A stretch of 64,000 bases of DNA, taken from the NCBI GenBank assembly GCA_963704815.1, contig CAVPHU010000001.1, forward strand, positions 558,001 to 622,000, read 5' to 3'. Shown here one piece after another: positions 55,601-62,009 of the stretch. Position 1 is the first letter of the stretch; every line of letters starts with the position of its first letter. The notes beneath the pieces are model-generated. The model was not told the DNA's origin and searched no databases. It saw only the letters and a program-made list of their open reading frames with translations. Position numbers and translations under genes: made by a program. The DNA comes from DATKWD01 sp963704815. GTDB taxonomy: Bacteria; Actinomycetota; Acidimicrobiia; Acidimicrobiales; Salinilacustritrichaceae.

Positions 55601-56183
55601 CGGGGATCCCGTGGTCCTGCAGCTCGACGAAGAGGTTGTCGCGCCCGAAGATGTCCTGGAGACGGGCCGCCTTCTTGACGGCCTCGTCGTAGTCGCCCTT
55701 CATCATCGACTGGAGCACGTGGCCACCCAGACAGCCCGTGGTGACGATGACACCCTCGCTGTGCTCCTCGAGGAGCTCCCAGTCGACCTTGGGCTTCATG
55801 TAGTACCCCTCCATGAACGCCCGTGAGGCGAGCTGGATCAGGTTCTTGTAGCCGGTGTTGTTCTCGGCCAGGGCCGTGAGGTGGTAGTACGCCTTGCGCC
55901 CGTCGCCGGTGTCACCGCCGCTGTCGTCCATCCGGCCCCGTCGCACCGGCCGTTCGGTCCGGTGCTCGTGGGCCTGGTACAGCTCGGTCCCGATGATCGG
56001 GTTGATGCCCTGGTCCTTGCATGCCTGGTAGAAGGGCAGGACGCCGTACATGTTGCCGTGATCGGTGATGCCGATGGCCGGCTGCCCGTCGGCGGCGGCC
56101 GCCGCCACGACGTCGTCGATCCGAGCCGCGCCGTCGAGCATCGAGTACTCGGTGTGGACGTGAAGGTGGGTGAAGCTGTCCAC
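52644..56183 (-). CDS. dnaE: DNA polymerase III alpha subunit
   Basis: The main replicative polymerase, 1179 residues. N-terminal PHP domain with metal motif HLHVHTEYSMLDG (residues 6-18) and 'ITDHGNMYG' is intact, as in actinobacterial DnaE1 enzymes that proofread with it. Catalytic Asps are in 'MPDIDMDFDSRYRDEM' (about residue 410-416), with 'VGPGRGSAAG' before them. The clamp-binding-like motif 'VMSLFG' lies near residue 950 and an OB-fold follows. I chose GTG at 56183: GGAG lies seven bases before it, whereas GTG 56186 is too close. DnaA-box-like sites lie just upstream. Confidence 0.96.
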   Translation of the reverse strand: MDSFTHLHVHTEYSMLDGAARIDDVVAAAAADGQPAIGITDHGNMYGVLPFYQACKDQGINPIIGTELYQAHEHRTERPVRRGRMDDSGGDTGDGRKAYYHLTALAENNTGYKNLIQLASRAFMEGYYMKPKVDWELLEEHSEGVIVTTGCLGGHVLQSMMKGDYDEAVKKAARLQDIFGRDNLFVELQDHGIPEQTRTNPMLLDLAKQIGAPLLATNDSHYTRQEDHLAHDALLCVQTGSLRSDPDRLKFHGDQHYVKSAAEMRHLFREVPTSCDNSLWIAERCDVEIEFGKPLLPDFPLPEGFTDSAAYLEHLTFEGARLRWGADLPDEVVERLAYELKVIGDMGFSSYFLITWDLIKHARDAKIRVGPGRGSAAGCAVAYCLWITDLDPIKYDLLFERFLNPARISMPDIDMDFDSRYRDEMIRYTAERYGRENVAQIVTFSTIKARAAVRDAARVLGYEYAVGDKVAKAMPPLVMGRDTPLQYCFEKHPKYEDGYKAATDLREMYEADPDVKEVVDVARGLEGMRRQDGIHAAAVVITQEPLTEYLPIQRKPESGKPIEEAPVVTQYEMHGVEDLGLLKMDFLGLRNLDVIEDALDVIESARGERPDIDHVDLDDDLTLQLLRDGNSIGVFQLEGGPMRALMRALAPTSFDDVAALVALYRPGPMAANMHNDYADRKNGRQEITYLHDDAKELLESTYGLPIYQESIMRIAQKFAGYSLAEADLLRKAMGKKVRELVRKERAKFVEGCEQTGYGAELGNQWMDIIEPFADYAFNKSHSFGYGLIAYQTAYLKAHYPVEYLAALLTSVKSNLDKAAIYLNECRQMDIRVLVPDVNASASDFTAVLNTDPDDPSPGSIPFGLSAIRNVGSGLVALLLEEREANGPFEDFYDFCERVDLTVLNKKMLESLIKAGGFDSLGHARCGLLSAFEGIVEHTVARRKEREAGVMSLFGDAPTDDGTTFDEREPIEDIEFDKRTKLSFEKEMLGLYVSDHPLRGAEEILARRSDLSVDALADTEDGRMVKIGGLVTSLQTKYTRKGDLMAIFELEDLTGACEVMVFPRTMREHGQKLADDNIVVLKARVDRRDDLPKLIAMDLDVFEGVLEGTEPLEIKVSPHVLSDELIGRLKTVLAEHPGDAAVLLDLGGDTVLRLPDAWRVEQSNGLMADLRVLLGADVVS

Positions 56184-56205
56184 CACCTGGCTCCTTCGGG
56201 ACGGT

Positions 56206-56249
56206 TCATCCACACCCTTTCCACAGTGGTTGTCCCCAGCTGTGGACAA
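56206..56249. promoter_or_regulatory. DnaA-box-like cluster upstream of dnaE
   Basis: Within 44 bases are TCATCCACA (56206-56214, one mismatch to TTATCCACA), CTTTCCACA (56217-56225, weaker), TTGTCCCCA (56230-56238, one mismatch to TTGTCCACA) and TGTGGACAA (56241-56249, a perfect TTGTCCACA on the minus strand). They lie 23-66 bases upstream of the dnaE start, in the promoter region. DnaA is known to regulate some replication genes through such boxes. Confidence 0.6.
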
Positions 56250-56291
56250 GTTACAAGGGTGTGATTCCGACCGTAGCAGACCTCCGTCGCC

Positions 56292-56756
56292 TCAGGGACC
56301 GACCAGAAGGCTGCCCGAGATCTCGTAGGTGCGTCCGGTGTCGAGGTCGAGCGCGACCCGCTCGGTCGCACGCTCCCCCGGCGCCACCTCGCCGACCGCG
56401 ATCGGGAACGACACGTCGTCGAGGTCGACCCGGACCGACCCCTGCCAGCCGAAGTCGCTGCGGTTGGTGATCGTGATCACCAGCTCCGACGACGCCGGGT
56501 CCGCGCCGGAACGAACCCCGACGTCGAGCACCAGCCCACCGCACAGTTCGCGCGCCCCGCCGCCTCGGTCGACCTGGAGCGACGAGAGCACCGATGCCGA
56601 ACCCTCCGCGTCGACCACGACCGAGAAGTCGGTGTCGGTGGGCTCGTCGCAGGTGAGCAGATGGGTCAGGCCCCGCAGCGAGGACGTCCACAGCGGGATC
56701 AGGAACACCCCGAACAGCGCCACCAGCGCGATCCTGGCCCGGAGCGACGACGACAT
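56292..56756 (-). CDS. Membrane-anchored protein of unknown function
   Basis: The 154-residue protein has an N-terminal helix ('RIALVALFGVFLIPLWTSSL') and then a beta-rich extracytoplasmic part with 'ELVITITNRSDFGWQGSVRV' and 'GEVAPGERATERVALDL', suggesting an Ig-like fold. No named family. ATG at 56756 chosen over GTG 56774. It is divergent from the GGDEF-like gene and upstream of dnaE in the same direction. Confidence 0.7.
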   Translation of the reverse strand: MSSSLRARIALVALFGVFLIPLWTSSLRGLTHLLTCDEPTDTDFSVVVDAEGSASVLSSLQVDRGGGARELCGGLVLDVGVRSGADPASSELVITITNRSDFGWQGSVRVDLDDVSFPIAVGEVAPGERATERVALDLDTGRTYEISGSLLVGP

Positions 56757-56815
56757 CGTGTCATGCTTCCACACCGGTCAGTTCGTTCCGTCTCCATCGC
56801 ACTACTCTTCGCGCC

Positions 56816-57682
56816 GTGGCGTTGCCGACGGCCGACCGGCTCCAGACGATCGGCTACCGCCGAGCCCGCCTCCTGCTGGTGCTCGCGGGCCTGGCGATGC
56901 TGACGGTCGTGACCATCATCATGTACGTCCGTCGGGTCGACACGGTCGAGGTCGTGGCCACACTGCTCTTCGTGCCGGTGTTCCTCGGATTCCTCTTCTT
57001 CCGCGCGCCTGGCGGACTCATCGCCGCGGTCGGTGCCTCGGCCGTCTACATCGCCCTGCGGCTGCCCGCCGTCGAGGTCGTCGGGGTCGCCACGTTCGCC
57101 GGCCTCATCCTGTCCCGCTGCTTCGCCTATCTGGTGTTCGGACTCCTCGGTGGGTGGTCGAACCAGGTGCTCGAGCAGTCGCTCGACAAGCTCGACCTCT
57201 ACGACCAGATCGACGACTCGACCGGCTTGCTCAACGCCCGCGCGTTCGGGCAGGACTCCGAGCTCGAGGCGGCCCGGGCAGTGCGCTACGAGACCCTGTT
57301 CTCCATCAGCGTCGTCGAACTCCCCGTCGGGCCGGTCGCCGCGCTGGGTCGGCGCAAGCAGGCGGCAATCCTCGCCGAACTCGGCCGCAAGCTCGCTGAC
57401 TCGGTGCGGACCGTCGATCGCGTGGCCCACGGTCGCGACGACACGATCCACACCTTCGCCGCCATCCTCCCCGAGACCTCGGCCCAGGGCGGTTCGATCC
57501 TGAGCGAGCGATTCGCCGATGCCGTGCACGGCTTCCTGGTCGCCCGCGGGGTCGACCTCGAGCGATCGGCCGTCCGACACCACACGATCACCGTGCCGGG
57601 CGACGAGGGCCATCTCGACAAGCTGCGCGAGTGGTTCGCGGCGGTCGACGCCCACGACCACGCCTCCTCGGCCCCCACCTGA
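56816..57682 (+). CDS. Membrane protein with degenerate GGDEF-like domain
   Basis: The 288-residue protein has three or four N-terminal helices, then a cytoplasmic domain beginning 'DLYDQIDDSTGLLNARAFGQ', the usual start of a GGDEF domain. The catalytic GG(D/E)EF loop is replaced by 'HGRDDTIHTFAAILPETSAQ', so it should not make cyclic di-GMP. It could be a sensor or scaffold. GTG at 56816. It converges with bpa; CCGACCGGTCGG, a perfect palindrome, lies between them. Confidence 0.78.
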   Translation: MALPTADRLQTIGYRRARLLLVLAGLAMLTVVTIIMYVRRVDTVEVVATLLFVPVFLGFLFFRAPGGLIAAVGASAVYIALRLPAVEVVGVATFAGLILSRCFAYLVFGLLGGWSNQVLEQSLDKLDLYDQIDDSTGLLNARAFGQDSELEAARAVRYETLFSISVVELPVGPVAALGRRKQAAILAELGRKLADSVRTVDRVAHGRDDTIHTFAAILPETSAQGGSILSERFADAVHGFLVARGVDLERSAVRHHTITVPGDEGHLDKLREWFAAVDAHDHASSAPT

Positions 57683-57703
57683 CCCGACCGGTCGGACCGT
57701 TGG

Positions 57704-58210
57704 CTACAGGTAGGTGCCCGGCGGCGGCTCGGCCGGACCGTCGGGTCCGCCGGGCTGGCCCGGTGTGGGTGCCTGGCCCGGCTGGAGTTGGCCACGCATG
57801 TGTTCCAGCTGCTGACGAGCCGCCATCTGTTGGGCGACCAGCGCGGCCTGGATCCCGTGGAACAGCCCTTCGAGCCACCCGACGAGCTGGGCCTGGGCGA
57901 TACGCAGCTCGGCTTCGCTGGGAGGTTCGTCGTCGTCACGGAACGGGAGAGCGAGGCGATCGAGCTCCTCCTGCAGGTCGGATGAGAGCGCCGACGCGAT
58001 CTCGGTGACCGAGGTCTGGTAGATCTCACGCAGCCGCTCGCGCGATGCGGCGTCGAGATCCGAGGCCCGCACCTCGTCGAGCAACTGCTTGATCATCGAG
58101 CCGATCCGCATGACCTTGGCCGGCTCCTGGATCGCCTCGGTCGAGACATCGACATCAGCAGCGTCGACGAGTTCGCTCTCGACCGCCGGGGATTCGGTTG
58201 GCTCGGACAT
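57704..58210 (-). CDS. bpa: Bacterial proteasome activator Bpa/PafE
   Basis: Bpa forms a ring that opens the 20S proteasome independently of ATP. The 168-residue protein matches family phrases 'EPAKVMRIGSMIKQLLDEVR', 'ASRERLREIYQTSVTEIASA', 'SEAELRIAQAQLVGWLEGLF' and 'HGIQAALVAQQMAARQQLEH', then a Pro/Gly-rich tail. The C-terminus is GTYL where mycobacterial Bpa ends GQYL, the proteasome-docking motif. This implies that the organism has a proteasome. ATG at 58210. Confidence 0.94.
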   Translation of the reverse strand: MSEPTESPAVESELVDAADVDVSTEAIQEPAKVMRIGSMIKQLLDEVRASDLDAASRERLREIYQTSVTEIASALSSDLQEELDRLALPFRDDDEPPSEAELRIAQAQLVGWLEGLFHGIQAALVAQQMAARQQLEHMRGQLQPGQAPTPGQPGGPDGPAEPPPGTYL

Positions 58211-58247
58211 GGGGCTCCTGTCGGTGGATCCGGATGCGGGGGCGGGT

Positions 58248-59357
58248 CTAGCCGCGGGCGGCGAGCAACGGGACGTACATCTCGGCCGAGGTCAGCGAAC
58301 CGTGGCGACCGATCAGCTGATACGGACCGGTGTCGTTCGGGTCACTGAAGGCCACTGGCGTCCGCGCCACCAGCGCGACGTCACCGAGTCGTCCCGCCGC
58401 GGCGGGTGTCACCTTCGGGCCGAACCACTCCTCGTCGATCGTCTGATCGAGCGAGACGACCCACGCATCGTCGGCGTACCGGCTGCGGGCCTCCTCGAGG
58501 AGGGAAGCGGCCCGGCCGGACCGGGCGTGCAACCAACGAAAGCGACCCTCACCCGACTGGTAGGAGACATTGGCCAGGACCTCGTGGTCCAGCTCGATCA
58601 TCCGGTCGCCGACGATCACCTGACCGTGGTCGGCGGTGACGACCAGCGCGCCGTCGCTCCCGACGACACCGAGCAGGTCGGCGACCAGCCGATCGACCGA
58701 ACGGAGCTCGGCGTCGTAGACGGGACCGAATCCGTACTCGTGGGAGACCTTGTCGATGCCGTCGTAGTAGACGTAGACGAACGGCTCTCCGGCCTCGACA
58801 TGTCGCTGGGTCTCGGCGACCAACGTGCCCAGCGTCCGATACCCGGTGAACCGGACCCCGTCGAGGTGGGCGATCGTGAAGCCCGAGCCCCGGAACTCGG
58901 CACGGGTCACCACCGGAGGTCGCTCACCGGCGAAGGCGGCCTGGTGCTGGATCGACTCGGGAAGGATGTGCTTGCGGGCGTCGCCTGCCGGGGTGGACCA
59001 GCGGAGGACGTTGAGGATCTCCTGCTCGATGGCCATCCGGTAGCCGATCACGCCGTGCACCCCGGGGGCGGTGCCGGTTGCGATGGAGGTCAGCGCCGTC
59101 GAGGTCGTGGACGGGGCCACGGTCGTGATGGGGCCACCGCTCATGGCATGCAGGGTGGGGGCGAGGTCGGGCCGCTCGGTCAGCTGCTCCCAGCCGAGCC
59201 CGTCGAGCACGAGGAGCACCACCTGGGACGCGCCGGGCAGCACCGACGGCACCCATGCACCGAGGTCGGCGTCGGGATCGAGGCAACTCTCGACCACGCG
59301 GCTGACACATGCATTGCCGTAGTCGGGAAGGATCGGATCAGTTGGCACGGAGGGCAT
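58248..59357 (-). CDS. Nucleotide pyrophosphatase/phosphodiesterase-like protein
   Basis: The alkaline-phosphatase superfamily protein of about 369 residues has 'VVLLVLDGLGWEQLTERPDL' (first metal Asp), 'TTVAPSTTSTALTSIATGTA' with the nucleophile Thr/Ser region, 'YVYYDGIDKVSHEYGFG', 'VVTADHGQVIVGDRM' and 'LIGRHGSLTSAEMYVPLL'. All metal ligand positions appear present. There is no signal peptide, so it is probably cytoplasmic; the substrate is unknown. Start is ATG 59357 or GTG 59363. It is divergent from the Rrf2 gene. Confidence 0.88.
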   Translation of the reverse strand: MPSVPTDPILPDYGNACVSRVVESCLDPDADLGAWVPSVLPGASQVVLLVLDGLGWEQLTERPDLAPTLHAMSGGPITTVAPSTTSTALTSIATGTAPGVHGVIGYRMAIEQEILNVLRWSTPAGDARKHILPESIQHQAAFAGERPPVVTRAEFRGSGFTIAHLDGVRFTGYRTLGTLVAETQRHVEAGEPFVYVYYDGIDKVSHEYGFGPVYDAELRSVDRLVADLLGVVGSDGALVVTADHGQVIVGDRMIELDHEVLANVSYQSGEGRFRWLHARSGRAASLLEEARSRYADDAWVVSLDQTIDEEWFGPKVTPAAAGRLGDVALVARTPVAFSDPNDTGPYQLIGRHGSLTSAEMYVPLLAARG

Positions 59358-59425
59358 CGGCACGTCGGAAGACGACGCTATCGCGCCTCGCTCTCGATCC
59401 TGCGACCCGCCGCTAGGGTCGAGGC

Positions 59426-59881
59426 GTGAAGGTCTCGACCCGCGGTGACTACGCCAGCCGTGCGCTGCTGTCGCTCGCCCTCCACCGCGAACACACCGGA
59501 CCCACCTCGGTCCGCGACATCGCCGAACGGACGAGTCTTCCGCAGCCGTACCTCGAGCAGATCCTCCTCGCTCTCAAGGGCGCAGGCCTCGTCCGCAGCA
59601 AGCGTGGGGTGGGCGGCGGCTACGAGCTCGCTCGTGGGCCGGACGACATCACGCTCGCCGACATCGTGTCTGCCGTCGACGGGCCCATCGTGGTCGGCGA
59701 CTTCGGACGCCCGCACGAGGACGGCGCGTGCGATCACGAGGGCCAATGCGTCCTGCTCGCGGTGTGGGACGTCGTGGGCGACCACATGCGACGCCACCTC
59801 TCCGAGATGACGCTCTCCGACGTCGCCGCCATGTCGCGCGGCGACCTCGCGTGGCCCGAGGTGCACGGACCCGCCACCTAG
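59426..59881 (+). CDS. Rrf2-family transcriptional regulator
   Basis: The 151-residue protein has the Rrf2 winged helix: 'MKVSTRGDYASRALLSLALH', 'SVRDIAERTSLPQPYLEQIL', 'LVRSKRGVGGGYELARGPDD', 'ITLADIVSAVDGP'. The cluster region has only two Cys ('GACDHEGQCVL') where IscR/NsrR have three, so it may bind no cluster or a different one. GTG at 59426. Targets unknown; converges with rluA. Confidence 0.9.
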   Translation: MKVSTRGDYASRALLSLALHREHTGPTSVRDIAERTSLPQPYLEQILLALKGAGLVRSKRGVGGGYELARGPDDITLADIVSAVDGPIVVGDFGRPHEDGACDHEGQCVLLAVWDVVGDHMRRHLSEMTLSDVAAMSRGDLAWPEVHGPAT

Positions 59882-59914
59882 AGGGCGAGCGGACAGGCGC
59901 CGTCGCGCAGCTCC

Positions 59915-60853
59915 TCAACCGGACGCGACCGACAATCGCTGAACCAGTTCGTGCAACCCGGCGGGGAGAGGTGCCTCGACCTCGAGCCGGGCGCCCGTGA
60001 TCGGGTGCTCGAGCCGGAGTGTCTGGGCATGGAGGGCCATCCGGTCGAGGTCGTCGAAGGGCCCATGCGACCGCCCGTACCGGCGATCGCCCACGACCGG
60101 GTGGCCGATCGACGCGAGATGGACCCGGATCTGGTGGGTCCGGCCGGTCTCGAGGCGACAGACGAGCCGAGCACAGGCGACGGGCCGCTCGAACGCCTCG
60201 AGCATCTCGTAGTGGGTCACGGCCGGACGGCCGTCGGCCACGATCGCCATGTTGGTCCGGCGCCGGCTCGACCGTCCGATGGGCGCATCGATGGTCCCGG
60301 TCCCGCTGTCGGGCACCCCGAGCACCAGCGTCCAGTAGATCCGCTCGACCTCGCGCCGACTCAGCCGCTCGACCAGTCCCACGTACGCGTCCTGGGTCCG
60401 AGCCACCATGAGCGCCCCGGAGGTCCCCCGATCCAGTCGGTGGACGATGCCGGGGCGATCGGCTTGTCCGACGGATGCGATCTCCGGATAGCGGGCGAGC
60501 AACCCGTTGACGAGGGTCGACTCCTCACGGCCGGCGCCGGCATGGACGATCGCATCGGCCGGCTTGTCGATCACCAACAGGTGATCGTCGGCATACAGCA
60601 CGTCGAACACCACAGTGGGGTCGCCCTCGAGCACCGCAGCGGCCGCGACATCGGGCAGCACGAGCCGAACCGTCTGGCCGACCTCGAGTCGAACGCTCCG
60701 TTGTCGGACGATCTCACCGTCGATCGTCACCTCGCCTCGCTCGACGAGATCGGCGACCGCCGATCGGCTGAGACCGCTCTCGAGCGCGACCACCCGATCG
60801 AGCCGCTCACCCTCGAGGACCGGTGGGACCGAGATCGTCAGCGACTCAGTCAT
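59915..60853 (-). CDS. RluA-family pseudouridine synthase
   Basis: The 312-residue enzyme has an N-terminal S4 RNA-binding domain ('LDRVVALESGLSRSAVADLV') and an RluA catalytic domain: 'LLVIDKPADAIVHAG', catalytic Asp in 'GIVHRLDRGTSGALMVART', 'LETGRTHQIRVHLASIGHPV', 'GDRRYG'. It isomerises uridine in rRNA (RluD type probable). The lspA-rluA order is common. ATG at 60853 chosen, overlapping lspA by eight bases; an upstream in-frame ATG at 60874 is possible. Confidence 0.93.
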   Translation of the reverse strand: MTESLTISVPPVLEGERLDRVVALESGLSRSAVADLVERGEVTIDGEIVRQRSVRLEVGQTVRLVLPDVAAAAVLEGDPTVVFDVLYADDHLLVIDKPADAIVHAGAGREESTLVNGLLARYPEIASVGQADRPGIVHRLDRGTSGALMVARTQDAYVGLVERLSRREVERIYWTLVLGVPDSGTGTIDAPIGRSSRRRTNMAIVADGRPAVTHYEMLEAFERPVACARLVCRLETGRTHQIRVHLASIGHPVVGDRRYGRSHGPFDDLDRMALHAQTLRLEHPITGARLEVEAPLPAGLHELVQRLSVASG

Positions 60854-61331
60854 CGGCAGGCGGCTCTCCGTCATCGGCCGACGGCTGCTCGGGTTCACCG
60901 AAGCCGACCAGGAGCAGCAGTCCGACACCCACGTACAGCGAGATGTCGGCCACGTTGAACACCGGCCACCACTGGAAGTCGATGAAGTCGACCACCCCGC
61001 CGCCGAACAGCCCCGCGCCCTCTCGCACGACGCGATCGATGATGTTGCCCGCCGCACCGCCGATGAAGAACCCGAGGGCGACGACGGTGGCCGTCGAACG
61101 CGGTCGGGTGACGGCCCAGAGCAGTCCGATGATCACGGCGATGCCGATGATCGAGATCAGCAACCCGCGTCCCTGACCGACCCCGAACGATCCCCCGAAG
61201 TTGCGAATCACCCGCAGCCGGAGGGTCCAGACCAGGTCGATCGGGCCGTCGGACAGCGCCTCGACGGCCCACCACTTGGTGAGCTGATCGACCAGGATCA
61301 CGCCGAAGGCGACCCCGATGGCCAGACCCAG
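60846..61331 (-). CDS. lspA: Lipoprotein signal peptidase
   Basis: LspA cleaves lipoprotein signal peptides in the membrane. It has four helices and the catalytic Asp pair: Asp in 'GGAAGNIIDRVVREG' and Asp in 'PVFNVADISLYVG', plus the N-terminal 'VDQLTKWWAVEAL' and a Ser/Asp-rich tail. The start is unclear: no ATG/GTG/TTG lies between the upstream stop (61362) and helix 1. CTG at 61331 fits the helix start; GTG at 61301 would cut helix 1, and GTG at 61448 lies deep in the upstream gene. Substrates include the GH3 lipoprotein at 3860. Confidence 0.9.
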   Translation of the reverse strand: MGLAIGVAFGVILVDQLTKWWAVEALSDGPIDLVWTLRLRVIRNFGGSFGVGQGRGLLISIIGIAVIIGLLWAVTRPRSTATVVALGFFIGGAAGNIIDRVVREGAGLFGGGVVDFIDFQWWPVFNVADISLYVGVGLLLLVGFGEPEQPSADDGEPPADD

Positions 61332-61359
61332 GCGGCGACCGGCGGTCGACCGCTCGCTC

Positions 61360-61950
61360 TCAGCGACGATTGAGTCCCCCGACCTTGTACTCGACCCGCT
61401 CCCGGGCCCAGGGGATGGCGTCGAGCCGTTCCTCGGGGATCGGATCACCCGACACCTCGCAGATCCCGTAGGTCCCCAGGTCGAACTTGGCCAGCGCATG
61501 GTCGATCTCGCCCACGGCCTGCAGAGCCTGCGACGACAGCACCAGATCGCGTTCGCGTTCGACCTGCAGCGTGTCGCCCTCGCCGGACTCCTCGTCGAAC
61601 TGCACGTCGCCGGGATCCATGTCGGCGACCAAGGCGTCGGCCTCGGCCTTCAGGTTGGTCGCCTGGCGAAGGTACACCTCGCGCTCGGAGACCAACGCCG
61701 CCTGCTGGGCGTCGAGGAACTTCTTCGAGAACGGCGACTTGGTCGCCGCCTTCTTCGCCGTCGCCTTCCCGGCCGTCTTGCTCGGGGCGGCCTTCTTGGC
61801 CTGCTTCTTGGCCGTCGCCTTCTTCGCCGGTTTCTTCTTCGAGGCCGTCTTGCTCGGGGCGGCCTTGTCGGCCTGCTTCTTGGCCGTCGCCTTCTTCGCC
61901 GGTTTCTTCTTCGAGGCGGTCTTCTTCGTCGACTTGCGCGCACTCGCCAT
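61360..61950 (-). CDS. TraR/DksA-like protein with Lys/Ala-rich N-terminal tail
   Basis: The 196-residue protein has an N-terminal tail of about 70 residues made of KKxAKK-type repeats ('KKKPAKKATAKKQA', 'KAAPSKTA'), like histone H1 or HU tails, then a coiled coil with 'EESGEGDTLQVERERDLVL' and a DksA-type end 'AKFDLGTYGICEVSGDPIPE' followed by 'RLDAIPWARERVEY'. Of the four zinc Cys only the first remains, so there is probably no zinc. DksA-like proteins modulate RNA polymerase; the tail probably binds nucleic acid. ATG at 61950. Confidence 0.87.
   Translation of the reverse strand: MASARKSTKKTASKKKPAKKATAKKQADKAAPSKTASKKKPAKKATAKKQAKKAAPSKTAGKATAKKAATKSPFSKKFLDAQQAALVSEREVYLRQATNLKAEADALVADMDPGDVQFDEESGEGDTLQVERERDLVLSSQALQAVGEIDHALAKFDLGTYGICEVSGDPIPEERLDAIPWARERVEYKVGGLNRR
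61771..61914 (-). repeat. 72-base tandem repeat inside the DksA-like gene
   Basis: Two adjacent 72-base copies (61771-61842 and 61843-61914) differ at two bases and encode 24-residue Lys/Ala repeats. They make the tail length likely to vary between strains by slippage or recombination. Confidence 0.8.
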
Positions 61951-62009
61951 GAGCCATCACATCCTGGTCGAAAAGGGTGCCGGAGCGTACGTGGCGACTC
62001 ACGACCAGG

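Noticed and set aside
56184..56291. Replication origin near dnaE
   Set aside because: DnaA-box-like sites are present, but there is no AT-rich region and no dnaA, dnaN, recF or gyrase genes nearby.
61771..61914. CRISPR-like array
   Set aside because: Two adjacent 72-base copies without spacers; they are in frame in a Lys-rich protein tail.
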